DNA of 64,000 nt from Epibacterium ulvae (GTDB lineage Bacteria; Pseudomonadota; Alphaproteobacteria; Rhodobacterales; Rhodobacteraceae), in NCBI RefSeq assembly GCF_018678075.1, contig NZ_JAHHIR010000037.1:1-64000 (forward strand), given 5' to 3'. The notes beneath the pieces were generated by a model. It was not told the origin of the DNA. It saw only the letters and a program-made list of their open reading frames with translations, and did not search any database. Positions 1-8,350 of the stretch are shown piece after piece. Positions within the stretch are counted from its first letter, which is position 1; every line of letters starts with the position of its first letter. Position numbers and translations under genes: made by a program.

Positions 1-107
1 GATGCGCGCCGCAGCGGGCGATTAAACGCGACTTCGCCGTCTTGGGTGATCCCGTGGATCTGAAAGACGTTCTTGGCTAAATCGAGACCAACTGTTGTAA
101 CTTGCAT
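1..107 (-). CDS. IS110-family transposase, N-terminal fragment (runs off window)
   Basis: Only the first 35 codons are present. The product begins MQVTTVGLDLAKNVFQIHG, the typical opening of IS110/IS1111 transposases. The aspartate in GLDLAK is the first acidic residue of the RuvC-like DEDD catalytic domain. The ATG at 107 has a GAGGAG ribosome binding site 6-7 bases upstream. The frame is also open upstream, without a stop, into the interrupted glycosyltransferase-like gene, so a fused product is possible. Whether the transposase is intact cannot be judged here. The family assignment rests on the short N-terminal motif. Confidence 0.75.
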   Translation of the reverse strand, partial: MQVTTVGLDLAKNVFQIHGITQDGEVAFNRPLRRA

Positions 108-190
108 TGGGTGGCTCCTCTCTGAGCAGTTCATTACAACTGCACTATGGCGCATTGCGACGCCGATGGAGCAGGAGCCATCCACCCCAT
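1..190 (-). mobile_element. IS110-family insertion sequence, right-hand part only
   Basis: The element enters from the left window edge and ends near position 190, where a glycosyltransferase-like reading frame stops resembling its family. It contains the start of an IS110-type transposase and about 80 bases of non-coding terminal sequence. Members of this family have short or no terminal inverted repeats and make no clear target duplication, so the exact border cannot be fixed from one end. The border at about 190 is inferred from where the host protein similarity appears to end, give or take roughly 10 bases. The rest of the element lies outside the window. Confidence 0.7.
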
Positions 191-596
191 CTGCTTTGGG
201 GATGCGGTCGAGCTCTGGTTGATAGCCAAATTCGAATTTTTTTATACCTGTGATGCCAAGGTCATTCAGGTAACGGACATTCGCATCGCTGTAATCCCAA
301 ATTGTGAAATCGTAGGAAAACCATTTGAGCAGGGCCTCGTTCCAGTCGTCGTACACCCCACCTAACTGTTCTGTGTTTAGGATAATAGTACCGGGTGGTA
401 CACCTGCAGCTACAGATGGATCCAGAAGATGCGCACCGATCAGGATGTTTTGTGCGGAATCGTCAACTTCATTCACCTTCACCTCGGTTTCATGACCAAG
501 CGAATTCAGTGTGAATTTGATCAGGTCAGCGATTTCTAAAAAGGCAGCCGTATGGACATAGTTTTTGGGTTGAATGAGACAGATTTGAAACTTCAC
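191..596 (-). pseudogene. glycosyltransferase-like protein, 5' part, interrupted by the IS110 element
   Basis: A GTG at 596 with an upstream GGAG opens a frame of about 135 codons. The product starts MKFQICLIQPKNYVHTAAFL and contains ILIGAHLLDP and TIILNTEQ, a pattern I associate with N-terminal halves of GT-B-type glycosyltransferases of polysaccharide loci. The gene follows the sulfotransferase gene with a 13-base gap, so the two were probably co-transcribed. After the segment GYQPELDRIPK the sequence becomes IS110 terminus, so the C-terminal nucleotide-sugar-binding half is missing. It is most likely non-functional unless the truncated protein is used. The exact family is uncertain. Confidence 0.6.
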
Positions 597-609
597 CGTG
601 CAGCTCCGA

Positions 610-1317
610 TCAACTTGCAATGCGCGAATTTAGAGGATGTGTCGCAATATCGTCTTCTGGCAGAGAGCGTGTTTCAGGCTCGTAGTTGAAATTCTTGAAA
701 TCCAGTGCGTAAAGCTCATGAATGAGGTCGACGCTTTCAGCGCTCAGTTCGAGGTCCTGCGAGGGGAGGCCAGCATTGCCATTTGAACGGTTTGTATGAG
801 CAATGTCGCGGCTTGCCATGTTGCCAAACAATGCGTGGTCAATGAATTCCTTGGCAAAAGACGCGCCGTCTTCTTCCAGTTTGAAGACCTGATAGTTGGC
901 ACCGGGGAAAAAGAACCCCGACTGCGGATAGAAATGATTGTCCAACCAGCCCTTGGTCAAATAGTTCTCGCGCAGATCGGTTTTGACAAATTCGTCAAAG
1001 CTGATGCTTCCAATCTGTTTTTCTCGGGTGCGCTGAAACTTGTATGCGCTTTTGAGCCGCGACATCGGATGACGCACCACCGCAAAGAAAGCAGTGAAGA
1101 AATCCAAAGGGAACAGTCGTGCAATAGATTCGCCGTCCACGTGCTGCGGTGACGAGATGTTCCAATGTTGTTGCGGCGCGTGGGAGACGTACCGTTCATC
1201 GATAAAGGCTATACTGACCGACTTTAGCCCCTGAATGTAGCGCTCAACCGATGTGCCGCCGCACTTGGGGATATGTGCAAAGTGAAGAATGACATCTTTG
1301 TATTTGATGATAGGCAC
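610..1317 (-). CDS. sulfotransferase family protein
   Basis: The product is a 235-residue cytosolic enzyme expected to move a sulfuryl group from PAPS to a carbohydrate or similar acceptor. The N-terminal FAHIPKCGGTSVERYI (residues 13-28) matches the 5'-phosphosulfate loop, and FFAVVRHPMSRLKSAYKF (around 77-94) matches the 3'-phosphate-binding motif of Sulfotransfer_2 proteins. The length fits small bacterial members. The downstream neighbour is the disrupted glycosyltransferase-like gene, which suggests a shared role in decorating a surface polysaccharide. The acceptor is unknown. With the neighbour broken by an IS, the pathway may no longer be complete. Confidence 0.8.
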   Translation of the reverse strand: MPIIKYKDVILHFAHIPKCGGTSVERYIQGLKSVSIAFIDERYVSHAPQQHWNISSPQHVDGESIARLFPLDFFTAFFAVVRHPMSRLKSAYKFQRTREKQIGSISFDEFVKTDLRENYLTKGWLDNHFYPQSGFFFPGANYQVFKLEEDGASFAKEFIDHALFGNMASRDIAHTNRSNGNAGLPSQDLELSAESVDLIHELYALDFKNFNYEPETRSLPEDDIATHPLNSRIAS

Positions 1318-1447
1318 GCTGCACCTCCAAATTTCATGAGAAGATCGCAGTGGTAGGTCCCAAAGAGATCATTTTCACTTAATTTGGCGGAAACTGTTTA
1401 AAATCTCCTGAAAAGCCGGGCGGATTTCAAACAAAGCTAGATCGGAA

Positions 1448-1723
1448 CTACTCGATCGAAACCATGTAATTTCGGTCTATGCCTCGGGTCGTTTCGGCCC
1501 ATGGGGAGGCCAGGGTTCGCGCTTGATGCGCGTCAAAGGCCTCTTGGTTCACAAAGGCCTCCTGCACCTCTAAACGCCCGGCGATTGTCGCATGGGGGGT
1601 GACCTCGAAACTGAGGCACCCGGGTTCAGCGCGGGTCAGACGGATGTGGTCTTGTAGGGCGGTTTCGACCTCGTCCAAGCGGTCCAGCGGTACGTCGATA
1701 TGGCCGGTCAGGGTAACAGGCAT
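1448..1723 (-). CDS. antibiotic biosynthesis monooxygenase (ABM) domain protein
   Basis: This is a 91-residue single-domain protein of the dimeric alpha/beta-barrel ABM type, related to YgiN quinol monooxygenase. Visible family features are the N-terminal strand VTLTGHIDVP, the segment EPGCLSFEVT, a strand LEVQEAFVNQEAFDAHQ and the C-terminal RNYMVSIE. Such proteins act on quinones or polyketide-like aromatics without a cofactor, or have no known enzymatic role. It lies 6 bases after the YdcF-like gene and probably belongs to the guaA transcript. The substrate cannot be told from the sequence. Confidence 0.75.
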   Translation of the reverse strand: MPVTLTGHIDVPLDRLDEVETALQDHIRLTRAEPGCLSFEVTPHATIAGRLEVQEAFVNQEAFDAHQARTLASPWAETTRGIDRNYMVSIE

Positions 1724-1729
1724 CTAGGC

Positions 1730-2386
1730 TTACTCCACTATCCAAAGACGCGCGCTGTTTGGAATGCCCAAGGCGCCCGCAAGGGAATAGACCGGCGCGC
1801 GCAACCCATTGGCCCAGAATTTGACAGTCTCTGCAATCAAAAGCATTTGCGGCACCTCGCCCCAGGTGACATCTGGATCGGCTGCCAGCATCTGCATGTC
1901 GCGCGCGCCGGCCCACCAAAACGACACCGCAGAGCGCGGCAGGTGGAAACTGTCGGTCACCAGGATCAGCTCAGAGGTGCTGTCGAGTTTGGGCAGGGTA
2001 AACAACGCGTTCTGCAGAGTGGATTCAGATTGGCTCTCAATCACTATCGCATCGGCTGGCACGCCCAGATCTTGGGCCAAAGCCGCCATTTGCGTGCCGG
2101 TGGGCGGGGCGTCGTGGGATGAGTTGCCACCCGTGAAGGCAAGTGTCGGTGCAAGGCCCGCGTGATAGGCGGCAATACAGCGTCGGGCGCGGGCTTCGGT
2201 AAAGCGGCCCATGGTGCCATCATGCCTTAACCCCGCCGCCAGACAGACAATAGCGGTGGCCGGGCGCATGTTCTCAAACCGTTGGTTGGGCCACAGGTGG
2301 GTCCAAGCATTCACCGCGCCATACGTCAAAAGGCCGAGGAACACCCCGGCCTTTGTCATACGTAAAAGAGCGCGTCTTATTCCCAC
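1730..2386 (-). CDS. YdcF/SanA-family (DUF218) protein
   Basis: The 218-residue product has one hydrophobic N-terminal segment (about 10-30) and then a DUF218 domain. Visible in it are [12 protein letters not shown], the acidic loop around [33 protein letters not shown] and the strand [14 protein letters not shown]. Family members such as ElyC and SanA are inner-membrane-anchored and linked to envelope integrity or vancomycin sensitivity; the reaction is unknown. The GTG at 2386 overlaps the last codons of guaA by 10 bases, which implies translational coupling. An ATG at 2359 (MTKAGVFLG) is a credible alternative start that would remove the overlap. Confidence 0.75.
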   Translation of the reverse strand: MGIRRALLRMTKAGVFLGLLTYGAVNAWTHLWPNQRFENMRPATAIVCLAAGLRHDGTMGRFTEARARRCIAAYHAGLAPTLAFTGGNSSHDAPPTGTQMAALAQDLGVPADAIVIESQSESTLQNALFTLPKLDSTSELILVTDSFHLPRSAVSFWWAGARDMQMLAADPDVTWGEVPQMLLIAETVKFWANGLRAPVYSLAGALGIPNSARLWIVE

Positions 2387-3936
2387 TCAATGGTTCCCGG
2401 AGGTTTCGAGGTGATGTCATAGGTGCAGCGATTGATGCCCTTGACCTCGTTGATGATCCGGGTTGCGGTCTCGCCCAGGAATTCATGGGTGAACGGGTAG
2501 TAATCCGCGGTCATGCCGTCCACCGATGTCACCGCACGCAGGGCACAGGCGTAGTCATAAGTGCGACCATCGCCCATCACACCAACGGTACGCACGGGAA
2601 GGATCGCGACAAAGGCTTGCCAGATCTCATCATACAGACCGTGTTTACGGATCTGGTCGATATAGACGGCATCGGCCTCGCGCAGGATATCCAGCTTTTC
2701 GCGGGTGATCTCACCCGGGCAGCGGATCGCCAGACCGGGTCCGGGGAAGGGGTGACGACCAATAAAGCTTGCAGGGAGGCCAAGCTCACGGCCCAAAGCA
2801 CGGACCTCATCCTTGAACAGTTCCCGCAGGGGTTCGACCAGTTTCAAGCCCATCTTCTCAGGCAGGCCGCCGACATTGTGGTGCGATTTGATGGTGACCG
2901 ACGGTCCGCCCGAGAAGGAGACCGATTCAATCACATCCGGGTAGAGCGTGCCCTGAGCCAGGAACTCAGCACCGTCGATGGTGTCGGCATGTTTCTGGAA
3001 CACGTCGATGAACAGCTTGCCGATGATCTTGCGCTTGGTCTCGGGGTCGGACTGACCGTCCAGCTCGCCCAGGAACAGCTCTTGTTCGTCCGCATGGATC
3101 AGGCGCATGTTGTAGTTGTCGCGGAACATGGTGACGACCTCTTCGGCCTCCCCCTTGCGCAGCAGACCGTGGTCGACAAACACACAGGTTAGCTGGTCGC
3201 CAATGGCTTCGTGGATCAACACGGCGGCAACCGAACTGTCAACGCCACCAGAGAGACCACAGATCACCTGCTTGTCGCCAACCTGTTCGCGGATCTTCTC
3301 AACCATGATTTCGCGGTAAGCGCCCATGGTCCAATCACCCTCGAACCCGGCCAGTTTGACAAAGTTCTCATAGAGCTTGGCGCCATTGGGGGTGTGGTGC
3401 ACTTCGGGGTGGAATTGCACCGCATAGAAGTGACGCGACACATCGGCGGTGATCGCATAGGGCGCATTGGGGGAGGTTCCATAGACCTCAAACCCTGGTG
3501 CGATTTCCGACACATGGTCGCCGTGGCTCATCCAGACCTGCTCATCGCCGTCAGCGAACCAGCCATCCAGAATATCCAGGTTGTTTTGCGGGGTCACATA
3601 GGCGCGACCAAATTCAGCGGTGCCATGGCCGCTTTCGACCTTGCCACCCAATTGGGTCATCATGGTCTGCTGACCATAACAGATGCCCAGGATCGGCACG
3701 CCGAGGTCAAAAATCTCTTGCGGGGCACGGGGGGACCCCTCACGTGTCACACTGTCCGGCCCACCAGAAAAGATCACGGCCTTGGGCGCGAAGCTGCGCA
3801 CAAACTCCATGGTCACTTTTTGATAGGGGTGGATTTCGCAATAGACATTCAGCTCGCGCAGACGACGGGCAATGAGCTGCGTCACCTGGCTGCCAAAGTC
3901 GATGATAAGAAGGCGGTCATGGGATGTCTCTGTCAT
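2377..3936 (-). CDS. guaA: GMP synthase (glutamine-hydrolysing)
   Basis: GuaA converts XMP to GMP using ATP and glutamine, the last step of de novo guanine nucleotide synthesis. The 519-residue length is standard. The N-terminal class I amidotransferase domain has the nucleophile elbow [12 protein letters not shown] and the partner histidine in [10 protein letters not shown]. The central ATP pyrophosphatase loop reads [15 protein letters not shown]. The C-terminal dimerisation domain ends in KPPGTIEWE, the normal GuaA terminus. The gene heads a minus-strand group with the YdcF-like and ABM genes. It is divergent from the MttB-like gene across a 247-base intergenic region in which I saw no recognisable riboswitch. 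Confidence 0.98.
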   Translation of the reverse strand: MTETSHDRLLIIDFGSQVTQLIARRLRELNVYCEIHPYQKVTMEFVRSFAPKAVIFSGGPDSVTREGSPRAPQEIFDLGVPILGICYGQQTMMTQLGGKVESGHGTAEFGRAYVTPQNNLDILDGWFADGDEQVWMSHGDHVSEIAPGFEVYGTSPNAPYAITADVSRHFYAVQFHPEVHHTPNGAKLYENFVKLAGFEGDWTMGAYREIMVEKIREQVGDKQVICGLSGGVDSSVAAVLIHEAIGDQLTCVFVDHGLLRKGEAEEVVTMFRDNYNMRLIHADEQELFLGELDGQSDPETKRKIIGKLFIDVFQKHADTIDGAEFLAQGTLYPDVIESVSFSGGPSVTIKSHHNVGGLPEKMGLKLVEPLRELFKDEVRALGRELGLPASFIGRHPFPGPGLAIRCPGEITREKLDILREADAVYIDQIRKHGLYDEIWQAFVAILPVRTVGVMGDGRTYDYACALRAVTSVDGMTADYYPFTHEFLGETATRIINEVKGINRCTYDITSKPPGTIEWE

Positions 3937-4183
3937 GGCTGGGCCATAGGCGGAAAAGCTCCGTTTCGCAAGGGTGAAGGGCAGACAACAGGGGAATTAA
4001 TCGTGACGCAGCCGCCTGTTGTCCAGTTCGCCCGGCGCGTGGTGCGTTGAAAACCACAGAATTTCGCCATCCCATCAATGGAATGTCGCTTTTTAACCGC
4101 AGCCGCCGCTTCCACGCGGCGCGGTCCTGCGCTGTTTGTCTATCCTTGTCATCAACAACAAGACCTGTGCTGAGGATAAACAC

Positions 4184-5734
4184 ATGGCTGAAGCTGTAAA
4201 AGCGCCGCGTCGCCGGGCGCGTGGAGGCGGTGGAGCCGCCCGTCGTGCCGAACGTACGGCAGTCAAGATTGAGACTGCAAAGTACATCGAACGCAACGTT
4301 CCCAATTTCGAAGTTCTGGATGAAAACGCGCTGCAGATCATCGAGACCAATGCGGAAACCGTATTGGAAGAGGTCGGCGTCAACTTTGTTGACAATCCGG
4401 CCGCGTTGGAACGCTGGCGCGCGGCGGGGGCTTCGATTGACGGAGAGCGCGTGCGCATTCCCCGCGGATTGGCACGCAAACTGTGTGAGACCGCGCCCAG
4501 CCAATTCACCCAACACGCCCGCAATCCAGAAAAATCCGTAGTGATCGGCGGCAAAAACCTGGTTCTGGCCCCGGTCTATGGCCCTCCCTTTGTGCGGGAC
4601 GCAAAAGGCGGTCGCCGTTATGCAACGCTGGATGATTTCCAGAAGTTCGTAAAGCTGGGCTTTATGTCCAAATGGCTGCATCACTCGGGCGGCACAGTCT
4701 GCGAACCCACCGATGTGCCAGTGAACAAGCGGCATCTGGATATGATGCTGGCGCATATGACCCTGTCGGACAAACCGTTCATGGGCTCGGTGACCGAACC
4801 CAGCCGCGCGCAAGACAGTGTCGAGATGTGTGAAATCCTGTTTGGCAAAGAGTTCGTGCAGGAAAATACGGTGATGACCTCGCTCATCAATATCAACTCG
4901 CCGCTGACCTTTGACGATGTGATGATGGGCGCGTTGGAGGTTTATGCCAAGAACAACCAAGCCTGCATTGTCTCTCCCTTTATTGTGGGCGGTGCGATGG
5001 CGCCGGTCTCGGTTGCGGGCACGTTGACGCAAGTTCTGGCCGAGGTTCTGGCTGGTGTTGCCTATAGCCAGCTGATCCGTCCCGGTGCGCCGGTGATCTT
5101 TGGCGCCTTCGTCTCGTCGATCGATATGAACTCTGGCGCGCCGACCTTTGGCACGCCCGAAGCCTCGCTTGTGACCTACGGCGCTGGGCAATTGGCGCGC
5201 CGCTTGGGGTTGCCGTTCCGCTCGGCCGGGTCGTTCTGTGGCTCCAAATTGCCGGATGCGCAGGCCGCTTATGAGACCGCGAACTCGCTGAACATGGGGC
5301 TGATGGCCGGTGTGAACTTCATGCTGCACTCCTGTGGTTGGCTCGAAGGCGGCTTGGTCGCCGATTTTGAGAAATTCGTGATGGACGCCGATCAACTCGG
5401 CGCGCTTCATGGTGTCGCAAAAGGCGTGTCCGTCGATGAAGACTCGCAAGCCCTGGATGCGATCCGCGAAGTGGGGCCGGGTGGACATTACCTGGGCTGC
5501 GCACATACGCAGGCGAATTTCAAAACCGCGTTCTGGAAATCCGATTTACTGGATTACAAGCCGTTTGAGACCTGGGAAGAAGAGGGCGCGCGTGACACAT
5601 ATGCGTTGGCGACCAATCGCGTGGACCATTTGATGGCGACCTACCAGCAGCCCCAATTGGATCCGGCGATCAAACAGGCGCTCGAAGACTATGTGGCCGC
5701 CAAGAAGGAGTCGATGCCCGACGCCTTCATGTAA
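4184..5734 (+). CDS. trimethylamine methyltransferase (MttB) family protein, non-pyrrolysine
   Basis: The 516-residue product belongs to the MttB/COG5598 superfamily of corrinoid-dependent quaternary-amine methyltransferases. Supporting segments are ILEE-type ETVLEEVGVNFVDNP, VSPFIVGGAMAPVSVAGTL and AGVNFMLHSCGWLEGGL. True archaeal MttB reads an in-frame UAG as pyrrolysine; this frame contains none, so it resembles the pyrrolysine-free group that includes glycine betaine methyltransferase MtgB. The ATG at 4184 is preferred to an upstream TTG because GAGGAT lies 8 bases before it. The N-terminus is unusually Arg/Gly-rich (PRRRARGGGGAARR). No corrinoid protein or reactivase gene is nearby. The likely substrate is a betaine-like compound, by inference only. 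Confidence 0.85.
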   Translation: MAEAVKAPRRRARGGGGAARRAERTAVKIETAKYIERNVPNFEVLDENALQIIETNAETVLEEVGVNFVDNPAALERWRAAGASIDGERVRIPRGLARKLCETAPSQFTQHARNPEKSVVIGGKNLVLAPVYGPPFVRDAKGGRRYATLDDFQKFVKLGFMSKWLHHSGGTVCEPTDVPVNKRHLDMMLAHMTLSDKPFMGSVTEPSRAQDSVEMCEILFGKEFVQENTVMTSLININSPLTFDDVMMGALEVYAKNNQACIVSPFIVGGAMAPVSVAGTLTQVLAEVLAGVAYSQLIRPGAPVIFGAFVSSIDMNSGAPTFGTPEASLVTYGAGQLARRLGLPFRSAGSFCGSKLPDAQAAYETANSLNMGLMAGVNFMLHSCGWLEGGLVADFEKFVMDADQLGALHGVAKGVSVDEDSQALDAIREVGPGGHYLGCAHTQANFKTAFWKSDLLDYKPFETWEEEGARDTYALATNRVDHLMATYQQPQLDPAIKQALEDYVAAKKESMPDAFM

Positions 5735-6089
5735 GGGCCACATCTCGGTCCAACTGTGTTGATTTCGCAGGCGGTTTCCCAGACAGGGGGCCGCCCGTTT
5801 TTGCATGTTGAGCCGCCAAATAGGCCTGTGCTTCTGACATAAATGCAATGAGAAGCTCCACATGCCGCGCGTGGCTATAGGCCGGGCTCGCGCATTGACG
5901 CTGGTGATTCACCTCATGTTCCAAATCCAGCAAACGGGCCAAGCCTGTGGCCATGCTTGGGCATTGCGGAACCCCAAGAATGCGCCGTAAGTCTCTGTTT
6001 CGGGAGTATTTATCCAAACCAAACTTGGCTGCGCGCAGTAGCAAAGAGGGGCGAGATAGAGCGGTGATACGTGTTGTGAGATCCTGCAT
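5727..6089 (-). CDS. DUF6477 family protein
   Basis: This is a 120-residue basic protein of unknown function, with the pattern LSRPSLLLRAAKFGLDKY followed by RILG and a C-terminal helix YSHARHVELLIAFMSEAQ that I associate with the Rhodobacterales DUF6477 family. The ATG at 6089 is chosen because it begins the conserved domain and has AAAGGG upstream; an earlier in-frame start at 6128 would add 13 unsupported residues. It overlaps the 3' end of the MttB-like gene by 8 bases, tail to tail. It is divergent from the DUF6456 regulator. No enzyme motif or membrane segment is seen. Confidence 0.65.
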   Translation of the reverse strand: MQDLTTRITALSRPSLLLRAAKFGLDKYSRNRDLRRILGVPQCPSMATGLARLLDLEHEVNHQRQCASPAYSHARHVELLIAFMSEAQAYLAAQHAKTGGPLSGKPPAKSTQLDRDVALT

Positions 6090-6316
6090 GGGGCTACCCT
6101 TTTTTGTCGATTTGCGAGAATTTATCACAACTTATAAGGGTGTTGCCGTGGGTGACCTGATGGCGCGCGCTGTCTTTAGTCTTGGTTGATAATCTTTTGG
6201 AAACATTTGCAAGGCGAGGCGCACGCGCAGGACACTTTTGGGACGAAACCTGCGCGATGCCACCCGCATCGTCAGGCGAATGGGTGAGGATTTAAAAAGA
6301 GACTGGGGCGAAATTA

Positions 6317-7357
6317 ATGCAAACACTACATGTGACCCGGGTGCCACGATGGGTGCCCGAAGACGCGCGACGTTACTTGGAACATACGGAAAAAGGGCGG
6401 TCCATTCGACAGATCGCCCGATTGGCAGGCTGTCATCCGTCAACTGTGATGCGACAGGTGCGCAGGATCGAGATCTTGCGGGATGATCCCTTAATTGACA
6501 GTGCGTTACAGGACATTTCTAATCGGTATTTCGCGCAGGAAGGAGCCTTTGCGATCTCAATCGCGCCGCCGGAAAAGGGTGCGGACAACACACCCGTTCA
6601 TGGGTTGCTTCAGGTCATGGGCTGGCTCAACCGATCGCAGACTGTTCTGGCATACGCACAAGGGATGGAACGTGCGGTCATTGTGCGCGGCGATCAGGAA
6701 AAAATCAGCATCGGCAAAGAGGTAGCAGGCGAAGTTGCTTTGCGCGGGTGGTTGTCAAACGTAAGCGCCGGGCGGATCTCGCGGTATCAATTGAACGACC
6801 AGGGGCGCGCCGCGCTGTCGCAAATGATGGCGGATCAGGAAAACCGGGCGCGATTGCACCATGAGGCGGGATTTGCCGAGGCTGCCGCGGGGTTTCAGTC
6901 ACCGCCGCCAGGTGGCCGCAATCAGGTCAGGCGCGCCTGCACCGATACGCCTTTGTCCATGTTGGCACGGCTCAGCGATCGCAACGGGGATCCATTTTTG
7001 ACCCATGATCTGGTGCGGTGTGGCGAGCGATTGCGGGAAGATTTTGAATTGGCGCAAATCGGTGACCATGTGCAGGCCGCACAGCAAGCCTTTGCCGACG
7101 GATGTTCCGCGGCGCCGTTGGGGATGCAAGCGCCAACAGATGACGCGCGCACCCGCGCGATGGAGGCCTTGGCGGCGCTTGGGCCGGGGCTCAGCGATAT
7201 CGCGATCCGCTGTTGTTGTTACTTGGAGGGGCTGGAGACGGCGGAAAAACAGCTGGGCTGGTCCGCACGTTCGGGCAAGGTTGTGTTGCGCATCGCTTTG
7301 CAACAGCTCAAGTCGCATTACGACCAAGTGGAAGCGCAGAAAATGATGATTGGTTAG
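6317..7357 (+). CDS. helix-turn-helix protein with DUF6456 domain
   Basis: The 346-residue protein combines an N-terminal DNA-binding-like segment (GRSIRQIARLAGCHPSTVMR, about residues 28-47) with a C-terminal DUF6456 domain. In the latter, GPGLSDIAIRCCCYLEGLET and GWSARSGKVVLRIALQQL are characteristic. The architecture suggests a transcriptional regulator typical of Rhodobacterales; targets are unknown. The start ATG at 6317 follows a GGGGCGAAATTA stretch. The gene is divergent from the DUF6477 gene (227-base shared upstream region) and ends at a hairpin shared with the convergent peroxiredoxin gene. Confidence 0.7.
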   Translation: MQTLHVTRVPRWVPEDARRYLEHTEKGRSIRQIARLAGCHPSTVMRQVRRIEILRDDPLIDSALQDISNRYFAQEGAFAISIAPPEKGADNTPVHGLLQVMGWLNRSQTVLAYAQGMERAVIVRGDQEKISIGKEVAGEVALRGWLSNVSAGRISRYQLNDQGRAALSQMMADQENRARLHHEAGFAEAAAGFQSPPPGGRNQVRRACTDTPLSMLARLSDRNGDPFLTHDLVRCGERLREDFELAQIGDHVQAAQQAFADGCSAAPLGMQAPTDDARTRAMEALAALGPGLSDIAIRCCCYLEGLETAEKQLGWSARSGKVVLRIALQQLKSHYDQVEAQKMMIG

Positions 7358-7382
7358 GCAAGTATATGCGTTACTTAAAGTA

Positions 7383-7408
7383 AAAGGGCGCGCCGTGGCA
7401 CGCCCTTT
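7383..7408. terminator. bidirectional terminator between DUF6456 and peroxiredoxin genes
   Basis: The stem AAAGGGCG / CGCCCTTT (7383-7390 and 7401-7408) encloses a 10-base loop, with A/T flanks on both sides. It lies between two convergent genes and can serve both. Confidence 0.7.
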
Positions 7409-7435
7409 ATCCGGAATTGTGCAAGCAAAAATCGC

Positions 7436-7981
7436 TTAGACCGCTTCTGCTGTCGCTTCTGTCAGATGCTTCAGCAGGTTTTCTGGAGAAGATACGCCAT
7501 AGGGGTCTTCGCCGTGGTTGTCGGACAGGCCTGGCTCTTCGAACCATGCTTCTACAACGCCGTCTTTTACGATGGCAGCATAACGCCAGGAGCGCGCGCC
7601 AAAGCCGAGGTTGTCTTTGGCAACAAGCATGCCCATTTTGCGGGTGAATTCACCGGAGCCGTCGGGGATCACGCCAACGTTTTCCAGCTCTTGCGACTGG
7701 GCCCATTTGTTCATCACAAAGCTGTCGTTGACTGACATGCAATAGATCGCATCGACGCCCGCAGCTTTGAAATCGCCAAAGCCTTTTTCAAAGCCAGGCA
7801 ATTGGTATGTGGAGCATGTCGGGGTGAATGCGCCCGGCAGCGAGAACAGGATTACGCGCTTGCCAGCAAAGTAATCAGCGGTTGTTTTGTCTTCCCAGCG
7901 GAACGGGTTCGGGCCTGCAATCGACTCGTCGCGTACGCGGGTGTGAAAGGTCACGTCGGGGAGCTTTACGCCAGCTTTCAT
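7436..7981 (-). CDS. peroxiredoxin, Prx5-like
   Basis: The 181-residue product is a thiol peroxidase that reduces hydrogen peroxide and alkyl hydroperoxides. The peroxidatic cysteine is C56 in the motif PGAFTPTCS; the threonine before it and a downstream arginine in GARSWRYA complete the usual active site. The only other cysteine is C81 (DAIYCMSVND), at the conserved YCxSVND position. No separate C-terminal resolving cysteine is seen, so reduction by glutathione/glutaredoxin is likely (inference). The start at 7981 is chosen over the ATG at 7993 because GGAG lies just upstream of 7981, inside the longer frame. Confidence 0.9.
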   Translation of the reverse strand: MKAGVKLPDVTFHTRVRDESIAGPNPFRWEDKTTADYFAGKRVILFSLPGAFTPTCSTYQLPGFEKGFGDFKAAGVDAIYCMSVNDSFVMNKWAQSQELENVGVIPDGSGEFTRKMGMLVAKDNLGFGARSWRYAAIVKDGVVEAWFEEPGLSDNHGEDPYGVSSPENLLKHLTEATAEAV

Positions 7982-8350
7982 GATTGTCTCCATTTTGTTC
8001 GAAGAAGCAGCTTCGGCGCTGGATTTATAATGTTTCTAATGTGATCGCAACGCATGTTTTTCAGAACACGCGCGGTTGTGAGCGCTGCAATGCGGCGGAG
8101 TCTGAAGTGATGCTAACTTATGCAGGTGATGCTATTTTTGCAGCGTGCGGGAGTTGAAATGCCGCGACGCCGCGCGGTGGTGAGCGGTTCTAATCACCTC
8201 TTCATCAGGTTGCATCAGCAGTTAGGGAAGTGTTCCTGCGTGAATGGGCGTTGTGTGGGTGTCATTCCCAGAAAATCATGCTAGATTACGCCTTGAAACC
8301 GGCCCCGTTTGGAAGGTTCAATCCCAGGGCCCAAGCGAAAGAGTACGCGA
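7982..8350. other. 369-base divergent intergenic region, peroxiredoxin / lipA
   Basis: No convincing gene is present. On the minus strand a weak sigma70-like pair for the peroxiredoxin gene can be proposed: TTGCGA (8045-8050) and TATAAA (8024-8029) with a short 15-base spacer. The lipA-proximal half contains no clear promoter, terminator or conserved RNA fold that I can recognise. Confidence 0.35.

Noticed and set aside
147-365. 72-codon plus-strand frame at the IS/glycosyltransferase junction
   Set aside because: It is antisense to the interrupted glycosyltransferase frame and spans the IS border, so it cannot be an ancestral gene.
2353-3192. 279-codon plus-strand open frame across guaA
   Set aside because: It lies antisense to guaA, which has all its catalytic motifs. 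The frame has no ribosome site or recognisable domain and is a GC-skew shadow.
3917-5506. 529-codon minus-strand open frame across the MttB-like gene
   Set aside because: The translation is Arg/His/Gln-rich with no domain and is the mirror of the well-supported plus-strand gene.
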